From Nymphaea colorata (lineage: Eukaryota > Streptophyta > Magnoliopsida > Nymphaeales > Nymphaeaceae): a DNA stretch of 64,000 nucleotides. Both the position numbers and the translations under genes were made by a program. Below, piece by piece: positions 12,754-24,565 of this stretch. Positions within the stretch are counted from its first letter, which is position 1; each line of letters opens with the position of its first letter. The notes beneath the pieces were generated by a model, which made no database searches, was not told where the DNA came from, and saw only the letters and a list, made by a program, of their open reading frames with translations. The stretch lies in NCBI RefSeq assembly GCF_008831285.2, contig NC_045138.2:23965934-24029933 (forward strand), read 5' to 3'.

Positions 12754-12960
12754 CAAGGAAAGAATCAGAGAGAGGAAGAGGAGAAGAATGAACTCTTATC
12801 ACAAAAGAGAGAGAGAGAGAGGTATAAAGAACCTGGCGACCTGGTGGATGGTGCTACACTACTACATCCTGATGTTGTGGCGTTGAGGGGCTTCGCCGGT
12901 GCATGGATGGTGAACAGGGACAACACAGGCGTGATGGCAAAGCAGCCCTAACAGAAAAAA
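12754..12960 (-). promoter_or_regulatory. possible LSM7 5' UTR exon and promoter
   Basis: On the minus strand a pyrimidine-rich stretch (CTCTCTCT... CTTCTCCTCTTCC) ends in CCTTG followed by GTAAGAA, a good donor, at 12754. This has the look of a plant 5' UTR exon and lies upstream of the LSM7 coding exons on the same strand with no other gene between. It contains no ATG, so the initiator would need a further small exon. Inference only. Confidence 0.3.
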
Positions 12961-15817
12961 AAGAAATTTGTGGATTTTAGTCGCACCTCTCATGGTGCGA
13001 CTTGAATTCATTTCCTGGATCCGCCAGACTTATCTGGCCTTTTTTTTTTCCAGCATCTATAGGATGCCAAAATTTTTTTGAAAAAAATGTATTTGGAGAA
13101 ATTGTTTTGAAAAAAATGTATTTGGAGTGAAATCCATGCAATCAAACATGCCCGAGTCACTCGAACGAGTCATGGCATCAAAGACTTGACTCATCCACTT
13201 TGTTGGGTTAATTTGTAATTGTTTATAATGTATACTTCGAAGAAGTTAAAGTTTATCGAGATTCCATGTTTGATTTTAAGCAACTACGTTGGGCTAAGTC
13301 ATAAATTTTTATAGTTTACTTTTCTGTGAATAGATGAAGAAGGTAAGTATCAGGATTTCATGTTTGAATTTTTCATTAGAAAATGAAATAACAACACAAA
13401 TGTTTTTGTATATTTAGAAAAGTTTGTGATATTTTACAAAAAAAAAAACTTCAATATTCAAATGCACGACAAAAAAGAAACATCTACTTAGTTAACAATC
13501 TAACTGACTTGGCGGGCCCTTTACTTATACTTAAGTTAGGAACTTAGGATCAAATGACCTGATACGTAGAAGTAGATCTTATTCATAACGTTGGATACAA
13601 AGCATAATTTATTAAAAATAAACAAAAAGTTGGTGCAGGAGAAACATGCAAAAGGTGTATGTTTAAATAAACTAATATGTTTTTTGATCATCCAGGCCAC
13701 GTAGAAATAATCCACGTGCATTTTTCTAGTAGAAAAACAAGCTTAACCTTTAATATTTTGGAAAACCAAAATAGCTCTTGTTTAAAATTTTAGGATCTCA
13801 AAAGTCATGTTTATGTTTTAAATGATGATATCATCTAAAACATCGTCTCCAATTACGTGATTGTGTTGAATATATACATGAGGTCTAGTTGTAACAATTA
13901 TGTTAAATGCATACTATAGTTTCACAACATCGGTCTAGGCACTCTAGATCAAGTACGGTAGCATTCAGAGCTAATGAGATTGTGAATGAAGTAAACAGGA
14001 AGTATATACTATCTACTATATACATATATAAATTATAAATTGTTATAATCAACTTGACATATCACAAAGTGTTACGGTATAACATTCTAAAGTGACTCAA
14101 TGTAAACCATAAATTAAGTTCAATGAACAGGTTATATCACTATATGTAATTAGCGCACATAGTTCTCACATTTATTCAGTCTACATTTTTCATGTGCCAC
14201 AAGTTCACTTTTTGGACTCTACGATGTCAAAGGTTGCTTCAAGCCAACCATCATGCAGTACTCATCTGATGTAGCAGAAACTTCTATTCATCTGACGTAG
14301 CAGAAACTTCTATTCTGGAATAAATGAGAGTGCTCCCTAAGCATTTGGGAGATCATCGTTCCTCAGCCATTGACAAGCAATGGCCTTGAGAGTACTCTAT
14401 TAGAATACACAATTCCTTCAAACAGCCACATAACCACACAAGCAAATTATAATGAAAACTCACTTGGGAGGATGTCTTAAACTAATGCCACGATTGTTAC
14501 GATCTTCAAAAGAAATTAAAATAACACAACAATCAGCCATCCTCAAGTTTCTATCGACCATTAATTAATTCCATAGGAGGAAACTTCATAAGCCCGTCCC
14601 TATATCACTAAGATGAAACTTGAAGAGAGAGATAGAGTCTGTGACTTATAGGAACTCAATGAGCAACTGTAGGTGGATATCGGAACCATGGTGAAGCTTA
14701 CACACACACACAGAGACACTATATATATTCACAACTATGTTTACGGGCAAGAAACACTGGATTCACCGAATTCAAAGTATGCAGGTTGTCTGTTCTATGT
14801 GTTGGATGATGCACAACGTTCGTTATTTAGCTGCTGCAACAGTAAATAACGATGCATAATCAACAAGAAAAAGACTCGAACTTGCTGGAAAATACAGAAA
14901 CCGACAGCAACAACATGAAACAACACTGTAGCTCTTGTTATTCTACCCTAATCAACAAGACAACAGAAAAATCTACAACTTAAACATGCAAGACGTAAAA
15001 TGCCCAAATAGATTAAACGACCTAATCTCTAATTTAACAGAAATGCACAGAAATCAGCAATGTGGGTGTTTGAAAATACGGAAATCCTACTATAGACGGA
15101 GAGAACACACAAAAAGTGCCTGAAATCTACACGAAAATGCATAAAAATGAGAAAAACCAACCTAGAATGGGTGCAGGTCCTTTTGAATCCCGATTTCAAT
15201 CAAACGCCCGGTGCCTAGAATCCTCTTCGAGGCTCCTCCTCTCTTCTTCGTTCTGGGTTCTAGGTTTGAGAAGGTGAGGAGGAGAAGGAGCTGGGTCACG
15301 AGTCGGGGAGGTGGCCGGAATCGAGTTGTGTCGCCTAGGATCGCCGGAAAGTCCTTTTCCCTACCCGGCGTCACCAGGACCAAAAAAAGAGTCAGCTCCT
15401 CGCCTCTAGAAACTTCACGAGTTAGGGCTTCAGCAATTTTTATTTTTCTTCTCAAAAACCCATCCAATTAACATTCGATTTTCACTAAAGCCATCTTATT
15501 TCATTTCTTTTCTAAACAACTGATCTAAGTTTTTTACTTTTAGGTGAGGTGAGAGAGAGGTTATCCCAAAGATCGAAACCCCAAAAAAATCTGTTTGTGC
15601 AGAAAGACAACTTAATAAACCAAAAAATAGCACAAAAAGATAGTCCCCATGAAAACACCAGCAAGAGGAGGCTTCATTAACCTCATCTGCCATTTGAAAA
15701 TCCGCAAGCAAAATCAGCTATAATGCAAGGAAGCAATAAGAAAAGAACCCCAGCAATGGAAACTTTGCAATAGCAAAGCTCTGACTTTCACCGTACGAAC
15801 GCCCTAAGTTGGCAGCA
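12961..15817. other. intergenic, left flank of the gypsy insertion
   Basis: No gene is recognised. Two small tandem duplications are visible: TTTTGAAAAAAATGTATTTG at about 13,074 and 13,102, and a 28-bp unit with GTAGCAGAAACTTCTATTC at about 14,270-14,310. The GC-richer stretch 15,160-15,470 is open on both strands for about 90-100 codons and looks like a 5' UTR or first-exon region, but matches no family I know. Confidence 0.4.
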
Positions 15818-18800
15818 TGGTAGGGTCTGCCCTAATGCGGCCACGAAAACCTCCAAAAAGCCATCGAGACCCTCTCCAAGATCTAGGAGGATGTTGCCGA
15901 TATAGGGTTTAAAAATTAATTACAAGAGTGGTTCCCGCCGGACAGCAACCCCGGCTCAAATGTAGGTCAAGATTTTATAAGTATGGCTTCCCCAACCCCA
16001 GCTTGAACCTACTACAAGAATCTAGAATGGATGTGAGGCTTAATACAAAGCGGAGCGATACCTCAAACACTCATCTCACTCATCATACACCCAAACCATT
16101 CAAACCACCCTGTCATACAATCCCTATGCGAATCAAACCACACCCTTATCCTTAGGTGGTCCACAATCTGGAAATCGTGTCCTTGGCAAGGTGCCTTGGA
16201 GGGATTCCAGCCGGTTGTCAATGCCAAAGGCAGGATAGAAAGCAATACACCCTTCCCCGGATCTATAGGGTGATCCGAATTTTTACCTCCCAAGGCCTCG
16301 TTTGGGGACTCCTCGAGCTTCACCAAAGGGGATGACCGGCAGCAAGGAGGCTGCTCCCTTTGGTATTTTCAGCAACGTCCACCTCTCGCCGAGTAGAACT
16401 CCTCCTTGGGCAGAATTAGACAAGAGAGAATCAAGTTCTACTTGTTAGAATAAGGAGAGGAGAGTAGGTGGATCTAGTCACCCGATAGGAATCGGACCCT
16501 TTGTTGATTTATGTAATGAAGGGGGAGGCAATCGCCAATGTCTCTTGGCGGACGCGGTTCCTTCTCTCCTTGGGCTCCAATCTCCCACGGGTAGAGGTTG
16601 AGCCCACGTTCCTCTTGCTGGAAATTAAGATTTGAAAAGCAAGACCAGCAAGTATCAAGTATAGAAGTGAAAAGGAAATCAACTTCTAATAGAGGAAAGC
16701 CTTCACCCGTAAGACCAATTCAACCCCGGTCTTTTGTATTGAGAGGGGGAGGCGATCGCCGGTGCACCGGCAGACGTTGAGGCAATCCTCAAGTTACGCT
16801 CCTTCTCCTTTTTTCTTCTCCGGCGGATGTGGAATCTCCAGCGAGGTATGTTAGTCGGAATCTGGCCGGTTCTTCCTTGACGTTCTCGGCTCCTCGCTTG
16901 ACTCACGCCTTCTCCAAGTGAACTCATTCCTCTTCACACGAGCTGGGATGAAGAGGCTTCCCAAATGTGGCGCAAATCACCTCCTAAGATCGTGGAGGAA
17001 ATCCCCTTTATTCGTGCATGAGAATCCCCCAAGGATGCACCGAAATCTTGCCTTGATTAGGAAACGTCTAGGTACAATGCGCCTAGCCTCCACGAGCTAG
17101 CCTTTCCTATTTCGTTGGAGAGGAAATAGGAACGAGATCCCCGCAAGATTGACGAGGGCCTCGTTCGTCGCCACGTATAGGATATAGATTGACCAAGGAT
17201 CTCCCAAGATTGACGAGATTCTGCCCTCAATGGAAGGCGCCTAGATACAATGTATCCAGCCGCAGTCTCTACCCCTTTCCTATCTCGTTGGAGGAGAAAT
17301 AGGAAAGAGATTTCGCACAAGGGAGGGCAAGATTTCCTTCTCCACGTGGCGCGCTCCTAGGACGCCACCCGGCCTGCTCACTTAGGTAAGTGTCTAGGTA
17401 CAATGTACCCAAATCGCGCCAAATGCCCCTTTCCCTAATCAGTAGGGACAGATTAGGAAAGGGCCACCTTCCTCCTTGGTGCAGGAGACACTTGGCGCCC
17501 GTTCCAAATACCACGAGTGTCCTTCCACTTCCGTCGCCAAATGTTTGACCGCATTTGACCTTGCTAAACACGAATTAATTCAAGTAAAATCGAGATATAG
17601 CAAGGGCAGACTTGGAACTGATTACCCAAAAGTTGGTTCTGGCCGGAAGTCACCGGAGCTGGCCGGAAATTAACCGGAAGTCTGATCTACTCCATGAAAA
17701 CCGGCAAGCAGTCCTTCAACGTCTAGAACTTGCAGTCGATGATGCACTAGACAAATGATGTCTAAATACCTTGATTTTTGGATATGTTGTAGAACTTTTA
17801 ATTACGAATCCAACGGTATATGGATCGCCTGAAAACTCCACCGGAATCACCAGAAACAGCCTCTGCAAGTGGCGGTTCTGCGGCGGACTGCGCCTGAGCG
17901 GCGGAGGCGGAAACGGCGAACTTCAGCGGTAGATTTGACCGGTGCGCCCTGGTCCGATCCGGCTGAAATTTTAGTATGTTGTACCTGAGGATGATAGCTT
18001 TCCAACAAGCTATAGATCGCCTCAAAACTCCCAGTAAATCTCCTGATACAGCTGTTTTAACAGAAGTGGTTTCTGACGCGCCCTTCGGAAATCCGAGAGT
18101 CGCCTCTTCCGCGCTTCTCCTTCTTTCCCTCCGCGATGGCGCTCTTTCCTTCCGCGGACTTTCTCCTTCCTCGCCCTAGCCTTCTCCTTTTGGTCCAGAA
18201 CTCGTATAGAGACTAGAGACACCTCACCTATCTCAGATTCAACAGAATATTACCAGGATTTAGGCTGCTGGAAGAACTCCAGCCAGATGCTCCCGATCGT
18301 CCTCAAGTCGTCTCCAAGGTAGGTCTTCTTCTCCACGCGATGCCGCTGGTCCAGACCTAGTTATACGAGGAGTTTATCCCCCGAATGCAAGGCTTGGGCC
18401 TGCGTTGATGTTGCGGTTAAGGGAGAACCGAGATCCCATCCAACAAGTACTAGGAAGATCGGAATACTTAGCTCACGATGAGAAACTCGCCGGATGTCGA
18501 TGTTGAAGAAGACGAGCCAGAACCACGGGCGGCGCCTCCTTCAACTTCCTCTAATGCAGCCACCTCTCAACTCCTTCGTGATCAAGGAGAAGGCACGGCT
18601 GCCTATCCAAGGATCTCTTGATTCGGAACGATGCAAATCCAAGCTGTCAATGGCTGCCGGCGGCCATTAACGGAGCTTGAATCTCCACTAATCTCACGGC
18701 TTGGTGAGCATTGCAATGTAGTGCTTCCATGGAAGCCACGACCTAAGGTCCAAGGGACTCCTCACACGGAGAGAGAAAACTTCAATTTGATTAAACGATA

Positions 18801-19353
18801 ATGAATAAGTGTCTCGGTTTTGAGCTTAAATACAAGTGCCCGAACCGGTTCCATGTTGTGTCTCGAGATGAGACGAAAAGCAAATCGAGTCTAATAAAGA
18901 AAACGGTACATAAGCAAATTAACTCAAATAAAAAGTTCAGATCTGAATTGGGCCAAGGGCTCCACCTCGCCCGGGTCCGCCCGAGCTTCGTCAACTTGAT
19001 TCTCCAAGTGGGTCTGAGCCCACTGCTCTTGATCCATGCCCGGGTCACGCATGCTCCTCTCCAAGCCGAGCCCACCATCATCTAGGCCAGACGTGCCTAG
19101 GTCATCCTCTTCCGGACTAAGTGGGTCCGGGACTTCTTCATCCAGGCTAGGTACGCCTGGGCCTTCCACACCTAGACCGGGCGGGTCTAGGTCTCCTAGG
19201 TCGAACCCACCTAGGTCTTCCATGTGCGGCCGGCTTGGCTCCACCTGTTTTCCGCCAAAGTCAAGACAAGAAAAGTTAGCCTCCCTACCAAGATGAGCGC
19301 CTTCTGCAGAGGTGCCGACATGGGGAGCACGAGTTCTGGGAAGGCTCGTATCA
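15818..19353 (-). repeat. gypsy 3' LTR (3536 bp)
   Basis: On the element's strand it begins TGATACGAG and ends CTACCA. At 3.5 kb it is unusually long. It holds three imperfect internal repeats marked by CTAGGTACAATG or CTAGATACAATG at 17068, 17241 and 17394, each followed by a CCTTTCC...AGGAAA block. The pol frame continues through the first 430 bp of this LTR. Confidence 0.97.
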
Positions 19354-22317
19354 ACCCCACCCTCCTCAGATCGAGCTTGTCCCCAAGCTCGTGGCGTAGG
19401 GAAACAGAGACGAAGTCCCCAAGCTCGTGACATAGGGAAACGGAGACGAATATGTTCCAAGTCCTCCCAAGAGGTACCTCCATCTGAACCTTCCCACTCA
19501 ATCAAAACCTCATGCCGTTGCCTACCATCTCTCAAAGCATATCGATGCTTCAAGATCCGATATGGAGTGGGCTGCTGATTCGGGATGTGCTCAATGTTCC
19601 CAGGGAGAGAACCGTGGTGTGGCTTCAACCGTGTCACGTGAAAAACCGGATGAACTTGGGCAGCCGGTGGTAAGGAGATGCGATAAGCAGCCTTCCCTAT
19701 TCTTTGAAGTACTTGGTATGGACCATAATACTTGGGAAAGAGCTTAGAATAGGGTTGCCCCAATAAGGACTTCTGCTTGAAAGGGAGTCGCTTCAGCCAC
19801 ACATAGTCTCCCACACTGAACTCTCTATCTTTTCGCCCCTTATTGTAGAACTGTCGCATACGAGTTTGGGCCTTAGTGATGTTCTGCTTAAGAGATTCCA
19901 GAATCTCTTCACGAGTTCGTAGGGTGCTATCCAATTCATCGTCCATGGCTGTCCCTTCTTCATATCGAGGAATAGTGGGAGGTGGAAAACCATACACTGC
20001 CTCATATGGTGTGACTCTTGTGCTTGAATGGAGGCTAGTGTTATAGGACCACTCAGCCCATGATATATGTCTGACCCAAGTGTTGGGTCGTGCCCCTACA
20101 TAACATCTGAGGTACGTCTCCAATGTACGATTCACTACCTCACTCTGTCCATTTGTCTGAGGATGGTGTGTAGTGCTAAAATGTAAGGAGGTACCTGCCA
20201 GTCGCATGTACTGTTGCCAAAAGGCCCCCAAGAAAATAGAGTCCCGGTCACTCACGATGGTGTTGGGCATTCCATGAAGCTTCCCAACATGATCGTGGTA
20301 GGCTGCAGCAACAAGGAGACCCTGATATAGGCGAGGTAAGGGCACAAAGTGAGCATATTTCGTCAGTCTGTCAACTACCACCATGACTGACTCTTTCCCC
20401 TCTGACTTAGGCATTGCCTCTATAAAATCCATAGAGACATCTCTCCATGGCTGTGTAGGAATAGGTAGGGGAACTAGGTGCCCGGGAGGCCTGACTGCCT
20501 CATACTTCTCCCTCTGACATATCTGACAATCTCGCACAAACCTCTTCACATCAGCCTTCAAGCCCTCCCACCAGAACTGGGGCTTGATCCTGCCTATGGT
20601 CTTGGTCACCCCCTCATGGCCCGCAGTGGCAGACTCATGGAAGTGCCTAATAAGCTCGTCCCTGAAAGTGGATTGCTTGGGAATCACCACCTTGTCCTTG
20701 CGACATAGGAGCCTTCCACGAATGGAGTAGTTTGGGACGGATCCCTCATTTTGTGTCACCGATGCCTTCAGCAGTATAATGCTATCCTCAGCATCCTGCT
20801 CTAATGCAATCCTGTCCCACAGATTCGTGCTCACAATTGACAAAGTCATCATCATATTCTCTCCCAAACGTGAGAGAGCATCCGCGGCTGTATTTTCGGG
20901 ACCTTTCTTATACTCTATGGTGAAATCATATCCCAACAACTTAGAGAGCCATCGTTGTTGGATAGGAGTGGTAATGCACTGGTTCACCATATATTTTAGG
21001 TTATTGTGGTCGGTCCTAACCACAAACTTTCTTCCCAACAAGTAAGGATGCCACTTGTCCACTTCTAACACCATAGCTAGGAGCTCCTTCTCATAAGTGG
21101 AGAGAGGCTTGGCCCTTTTCGTAAGTGCCTTGGACATATATGCCACTGGATGTCCCTCCTGACTCAAAACTGCCCCAACTCCCACATCACTGGCATCGGT
21201 CTCAATAGTGAACTCCTTATCAAAATTTGGCAAAGTCAAGACGGGCGCCGAAACAAGTGCTGCCTTCAACTGGGTGAAGGCCTCCCTCGATTTGTCTGAC
21301 CACTGAAATGGTCCCTTCTTCAACATGTGGGTCAATGGTGAAGCTATTGACCCATAGCCACTGATGAAGCGCCTATAATATCTGGTCAGCCCCAAAAATC
21401 CACGCATCTCTTTTGGATTCTTGGGTAGAGGCCACTGCTCGATTGCTACCAACTTCTCTGGCTCAGCTCTAACACCCTCCTTAGAGACAATGTGTCCCAA
21501 GTATCCTACTGAAGTCTGGCCAAAGGTACACTTGGACATCTTAGCATAGAGCTGGTTGTCCTTCAAGATAGTAAGGACGGTGTCCAAATGCTTCGCATGC
21601 ATCTCAAGAGTTGGACTGTACACGAGTATGTCATCAAAGAACACCAATACATAGTCCCGCAAGTATCTTCGAAAGAGATCATTCATGCACCTCTGGAAAG
21701 TAGCTGGTGCATTTGTCAATCCAAAAGGCATTACGAGGAATTCGTAATGGCCATCATGAGTACGAAACGCGGTCTTGTGAATATCCTCTTTCTGCATACA
21801 AATTTGATGGTAGCCTGCTCTTAAGTCCATCTTCGAAAAATAAGAAGCACCAGCCAATTCGTCAAGTAATTCATCTACGACTGGTATAGGATGCTTATCC
21901 TTTACCGTGACCTCATTGAGGACCCGGTAGTCTACACAGAACCTCCATGTGCCATCCTTCTTCTTTACTAACAAGATGGGTGATGAAAACAGACTACTAC
22001 TAGGTCGAATGACCCCGCTCTCGAGCATCTCCTTCACAAGTTTTTCTATCTCGGCCTTCTGACTATAGGCACCGATATGGACGCACATTCACTGCCTCTG
22101 CCCCCTTGGTGAGGGTAATCCTGTGATCATAGGAACGAGTGGGAGGCAAGCTTTTAGGCTCTTCAAAAACTGAAGGAAACCGATCAATCACACACTGAAT
22201 GACCCGAGGAATCTCTTCAACACTGGTGGTGGAAGGTACAACATCTTTTACCATGGACACTAGCCAATATGCTGGTTGATTTGCAATGAGGGCCTTCAAG
22301 GCCGGCTTCGGGTCCAC
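18924..22317 (-). pseudogene. gypsy pol (RT, RNase H, integrase, chromodomain), frameshifted at its start
   Basis: The long frame covers 22088-18924 (1054 codons). Reverse transcriptase motifs include DYRVLNEVT and the catalytic FFDDILV near residue 149. RNase H begins ETDASDVG near residue 298. Integrase has an HHCC finger near 495-540 and DDE residues in MDFIEAM, SDRDS and the E of NGQSEVVNR (near 553, 610, 650). A chromodomain-like block (VLIEWEG...TSWEDLEHI) lies near 845-880. The N-terminal lead-in is in another frame (22063-22317) and the two meet at about 22,075, so a frameshift interrupts RT. Residues from about 912 onward are encoded by the 3' LTR, a 143-residue acidic, Gly/Pro-rich tail. 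Confidence 0.88.
19354..19369 (-). other. gypsy polypurine tract
   Basis: On the element's strand CTGAGGAGGGTGGGGT abuts the start of the 3' LTR, as expected for the plus-strand primer. Just upstream a ~33-bp unit (CCCTATGTCACGAGCTTGGG-like) is tandemly duplicated within the pol frame. Confidence 0.9.
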
Positions 22318-22344
22318 GCTAGGATTGATTGCTCTGAGGGTTAT

Positions 22345-24249
22345 TTACCCTCCACCCTCCTTAGGAAACGTCATAGTCATGTCATCCAAGTCCCACAAGA
22401 TCCTTTTCAAGGTTTTCATCCATTGAAACCCAAGTACTACATCTACACCCCCAATGGGAAGAATGTATAGATCCACCTTGAAAGGAACCTTGTGCATTTC
22501 TAAGCCCACGTTTTTGCAAATTTCATTGCAAGCTAGTTTCTCTCCATTTCCAACCATGACATTGAAAGAAGCTTGGGGAGTCGTCTTGCCATCCACGAGA
22601 TGAGCCAACCTCGAATTGAGGAAGTTGTGGGTGGCTCCGGTATCAAGAAGAACAATTACTTTTTGGTTATTGATCTTACCCACAACCTTCATGGCATTGG
22701 GCCCATTGTTTGTGAGAGCGTGACACAAGCCCTCATCTTTCTCCTCGGTATCTTCTTCTACTTTGGCTACCTCTGTGCCCTCGGTATCTACCTCTTCGCT
22801 TCCCTCAAGTTCCTCATCACTATCTGTGACCTCATATAACTGAAAATGCTTGCACTTATGACCCGCATGCCACTTTTCTTCACAGTTGAAGCAAAACCCC
22901 TTTTTAATCCTTTCCTCTCGTTCTTGACGTGAAATGTATTTAATGGGAATGTTATTGCAAAAGGCTGGCCGGTTTTCAAACTTTCTTTGGGGTGGAGCTG
23001 ATTTCACAAAGTTAGGCTTGGGTTTGGATGCAATCCCTGGTTTGTAAGCCTTTTTTCTTGCCTCTCTTCTTCTAAGTTGCTCCTCAATAGTCTTGGCCAA
23101 TGCAAAACATCTCCTTAATTCGGTAGGAGGATCCCTAAGCATCTCAATTTGAATGTCCTCATCAAGACCCCCTATGAAGTGGGCGATCTTGGAATCCTCT
23201 GGTCGATTTTTAACCATGCTACACAGTCTCTCAAACTTGCTTTGATAGTCTTGGACGGTAGAAGTTTGCTTGAGATTTCTCAATTCAATCTCGTGGTTAA
23301 CGTACGTGGTTTCTCCAAACCGTAGTAAAAGTTCGTCCTTGAAGAGGTCCCAAGTGGCGTTTGGATAGTCCTCTTCCCAAAAGCAATACCATTGCATGGC
23401 CTCCTCTTCTAGATACATCTTTGCCAAACGAATCTTGTGTTGCTCTACAATTTCTTGGCAAATGAAATATTGTTCGGCTTTGTAGACCCATTCCTTTGGC
23501 CTTTTTCCATTGAATTTAGGGAAGTCCATTTTTGGCATAGGGAGCCTTGGCTCCTCATTTTGTCGGCCTCTCCTTCCACGATTGAAACCTGCATGGTGCT
23601 GGCCTCTACCTTGGCCGTTCATCATCTCAATTTCCCTATCCAATTCTTCCTCAAACTCGCCAAAAGTCATGGATTGCATGGAGCGATTCTCATGATGTCT
23701 CCTTGGTCCTTCATGGTGTAGACCCACATTTTGGTAAGGCTCGTCGTGGTACTGCCTCTCATGGTTTTGTCTTTGTTCTAGGAAGGTTCTCCTTATCTCC
23801 TCCGGTGTAGGTCTCTCACCCCCTCGTCTGGATCTTTCCCCCACATGTATGGGTGCCCCGTTTTGGTTGGTACCATTAGTGAGTTGAGGATGGGTAATTT
23901 GGCGTTGGATAGGAGGTGGGACTGGTTCGTTTTGGGGAACATGTGTGTGGGCTCTAGGTGGTTGTTCTATCCCTTGTCCCCTTAGGCTTGCTCTCCTAGC
24001 ATCCACCAAAAATGCCTCACTCACTGCTTCTATGGGGTCATTCCTACGATAGTAGGAAGAAGTTTGGGAACGAGGTGGGTTTCTCCTTTGCTCTAGGTTG
24101 TTCAACCGGCTGTCCATATTGGCAATAGTTTGGGTTACCCCTGCCAATTGGTTAAGGATAAGGTCCACTTTGGAGTTGGTGCCAGAGGGCTCCCCCCTTT
24201 CTATCATACGAGCCTCCTCCACCACGACTTGTTTACTCTCTACCGCCAC
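22345..24249 (-). pseudogene. gypsy gag-protease, ended by a premature stop
   Basis: Open frame of 634 codons. Residues about 220-400 form the gag capsid-like region (KMDFPKFNGKRPKEWVYKAE). A CX2CX4HX4C zinc knuckle (CFNCEEKWHAGHKC) lies near residue 453, followed by an acidic linker. A retroviral-type aspartic protease with active site DTGATHNF lies near residue 535. The frame ends at TAA 22345-22347 between protease and reverse transcriptase; the same frame reopens at 22063-22317 with further pol-like sequence, so the stop looks like a lesion in an originally continuous gag-pol frame rather than a natural end. Confidence 0.85.
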
Positions 24250-24551
24250 GGTTTCGGGTTAGATGGTCTTAGCCTTACGTGGGGCCATCACAACTCAACT
24301 TCAAGCAAAACGTCTCAAACAAAAGCTGCAATATGCTGAACTGAAAACTGAACCAAAACTGAAATAAACACTACTGTAGCTGCCCGAAAACCACTAGCAC
24401 AAACTGCCCAAATCTGTTAGAAAACCGGGACCGAATAGTGTCTCAAATCTGCCCTGTAAACTCCTTGCGCTGGCCGAATCTAGCAAGATGAACTCCGGGC
24501 GTCTCTAATGGCTTCCAAGCAACCAAATCAGCAATTAGGTGTCATCCAGCC

Positions 24552-24563
24552 GCTCTGATACCA
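24552..24563 (-). other. gypsy primer binding site (initiator tRNA-Met)
   Basis: On the element's strand the sequence TGGTATCAGAGC begins two bases after the 5' LTR end. This is the standard complement of the 3' end of plant initiator tRNA-Met. Confidence 0.92.
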
Positions 24564-24565
24564 AT

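Noticed and set aside
15211-15471. 86-codon ORF MPRILFEAPPLFF... and its antisense
   Set aside because: GC-rich, open on both strands, no recognisable domain; noted only as possible UTR-like sequence.
24552-24563. tRNA-Met-like sequence
   Set aside because: It is the retrotransposon primer binding site, only 12 nt, not a tRNA gene.
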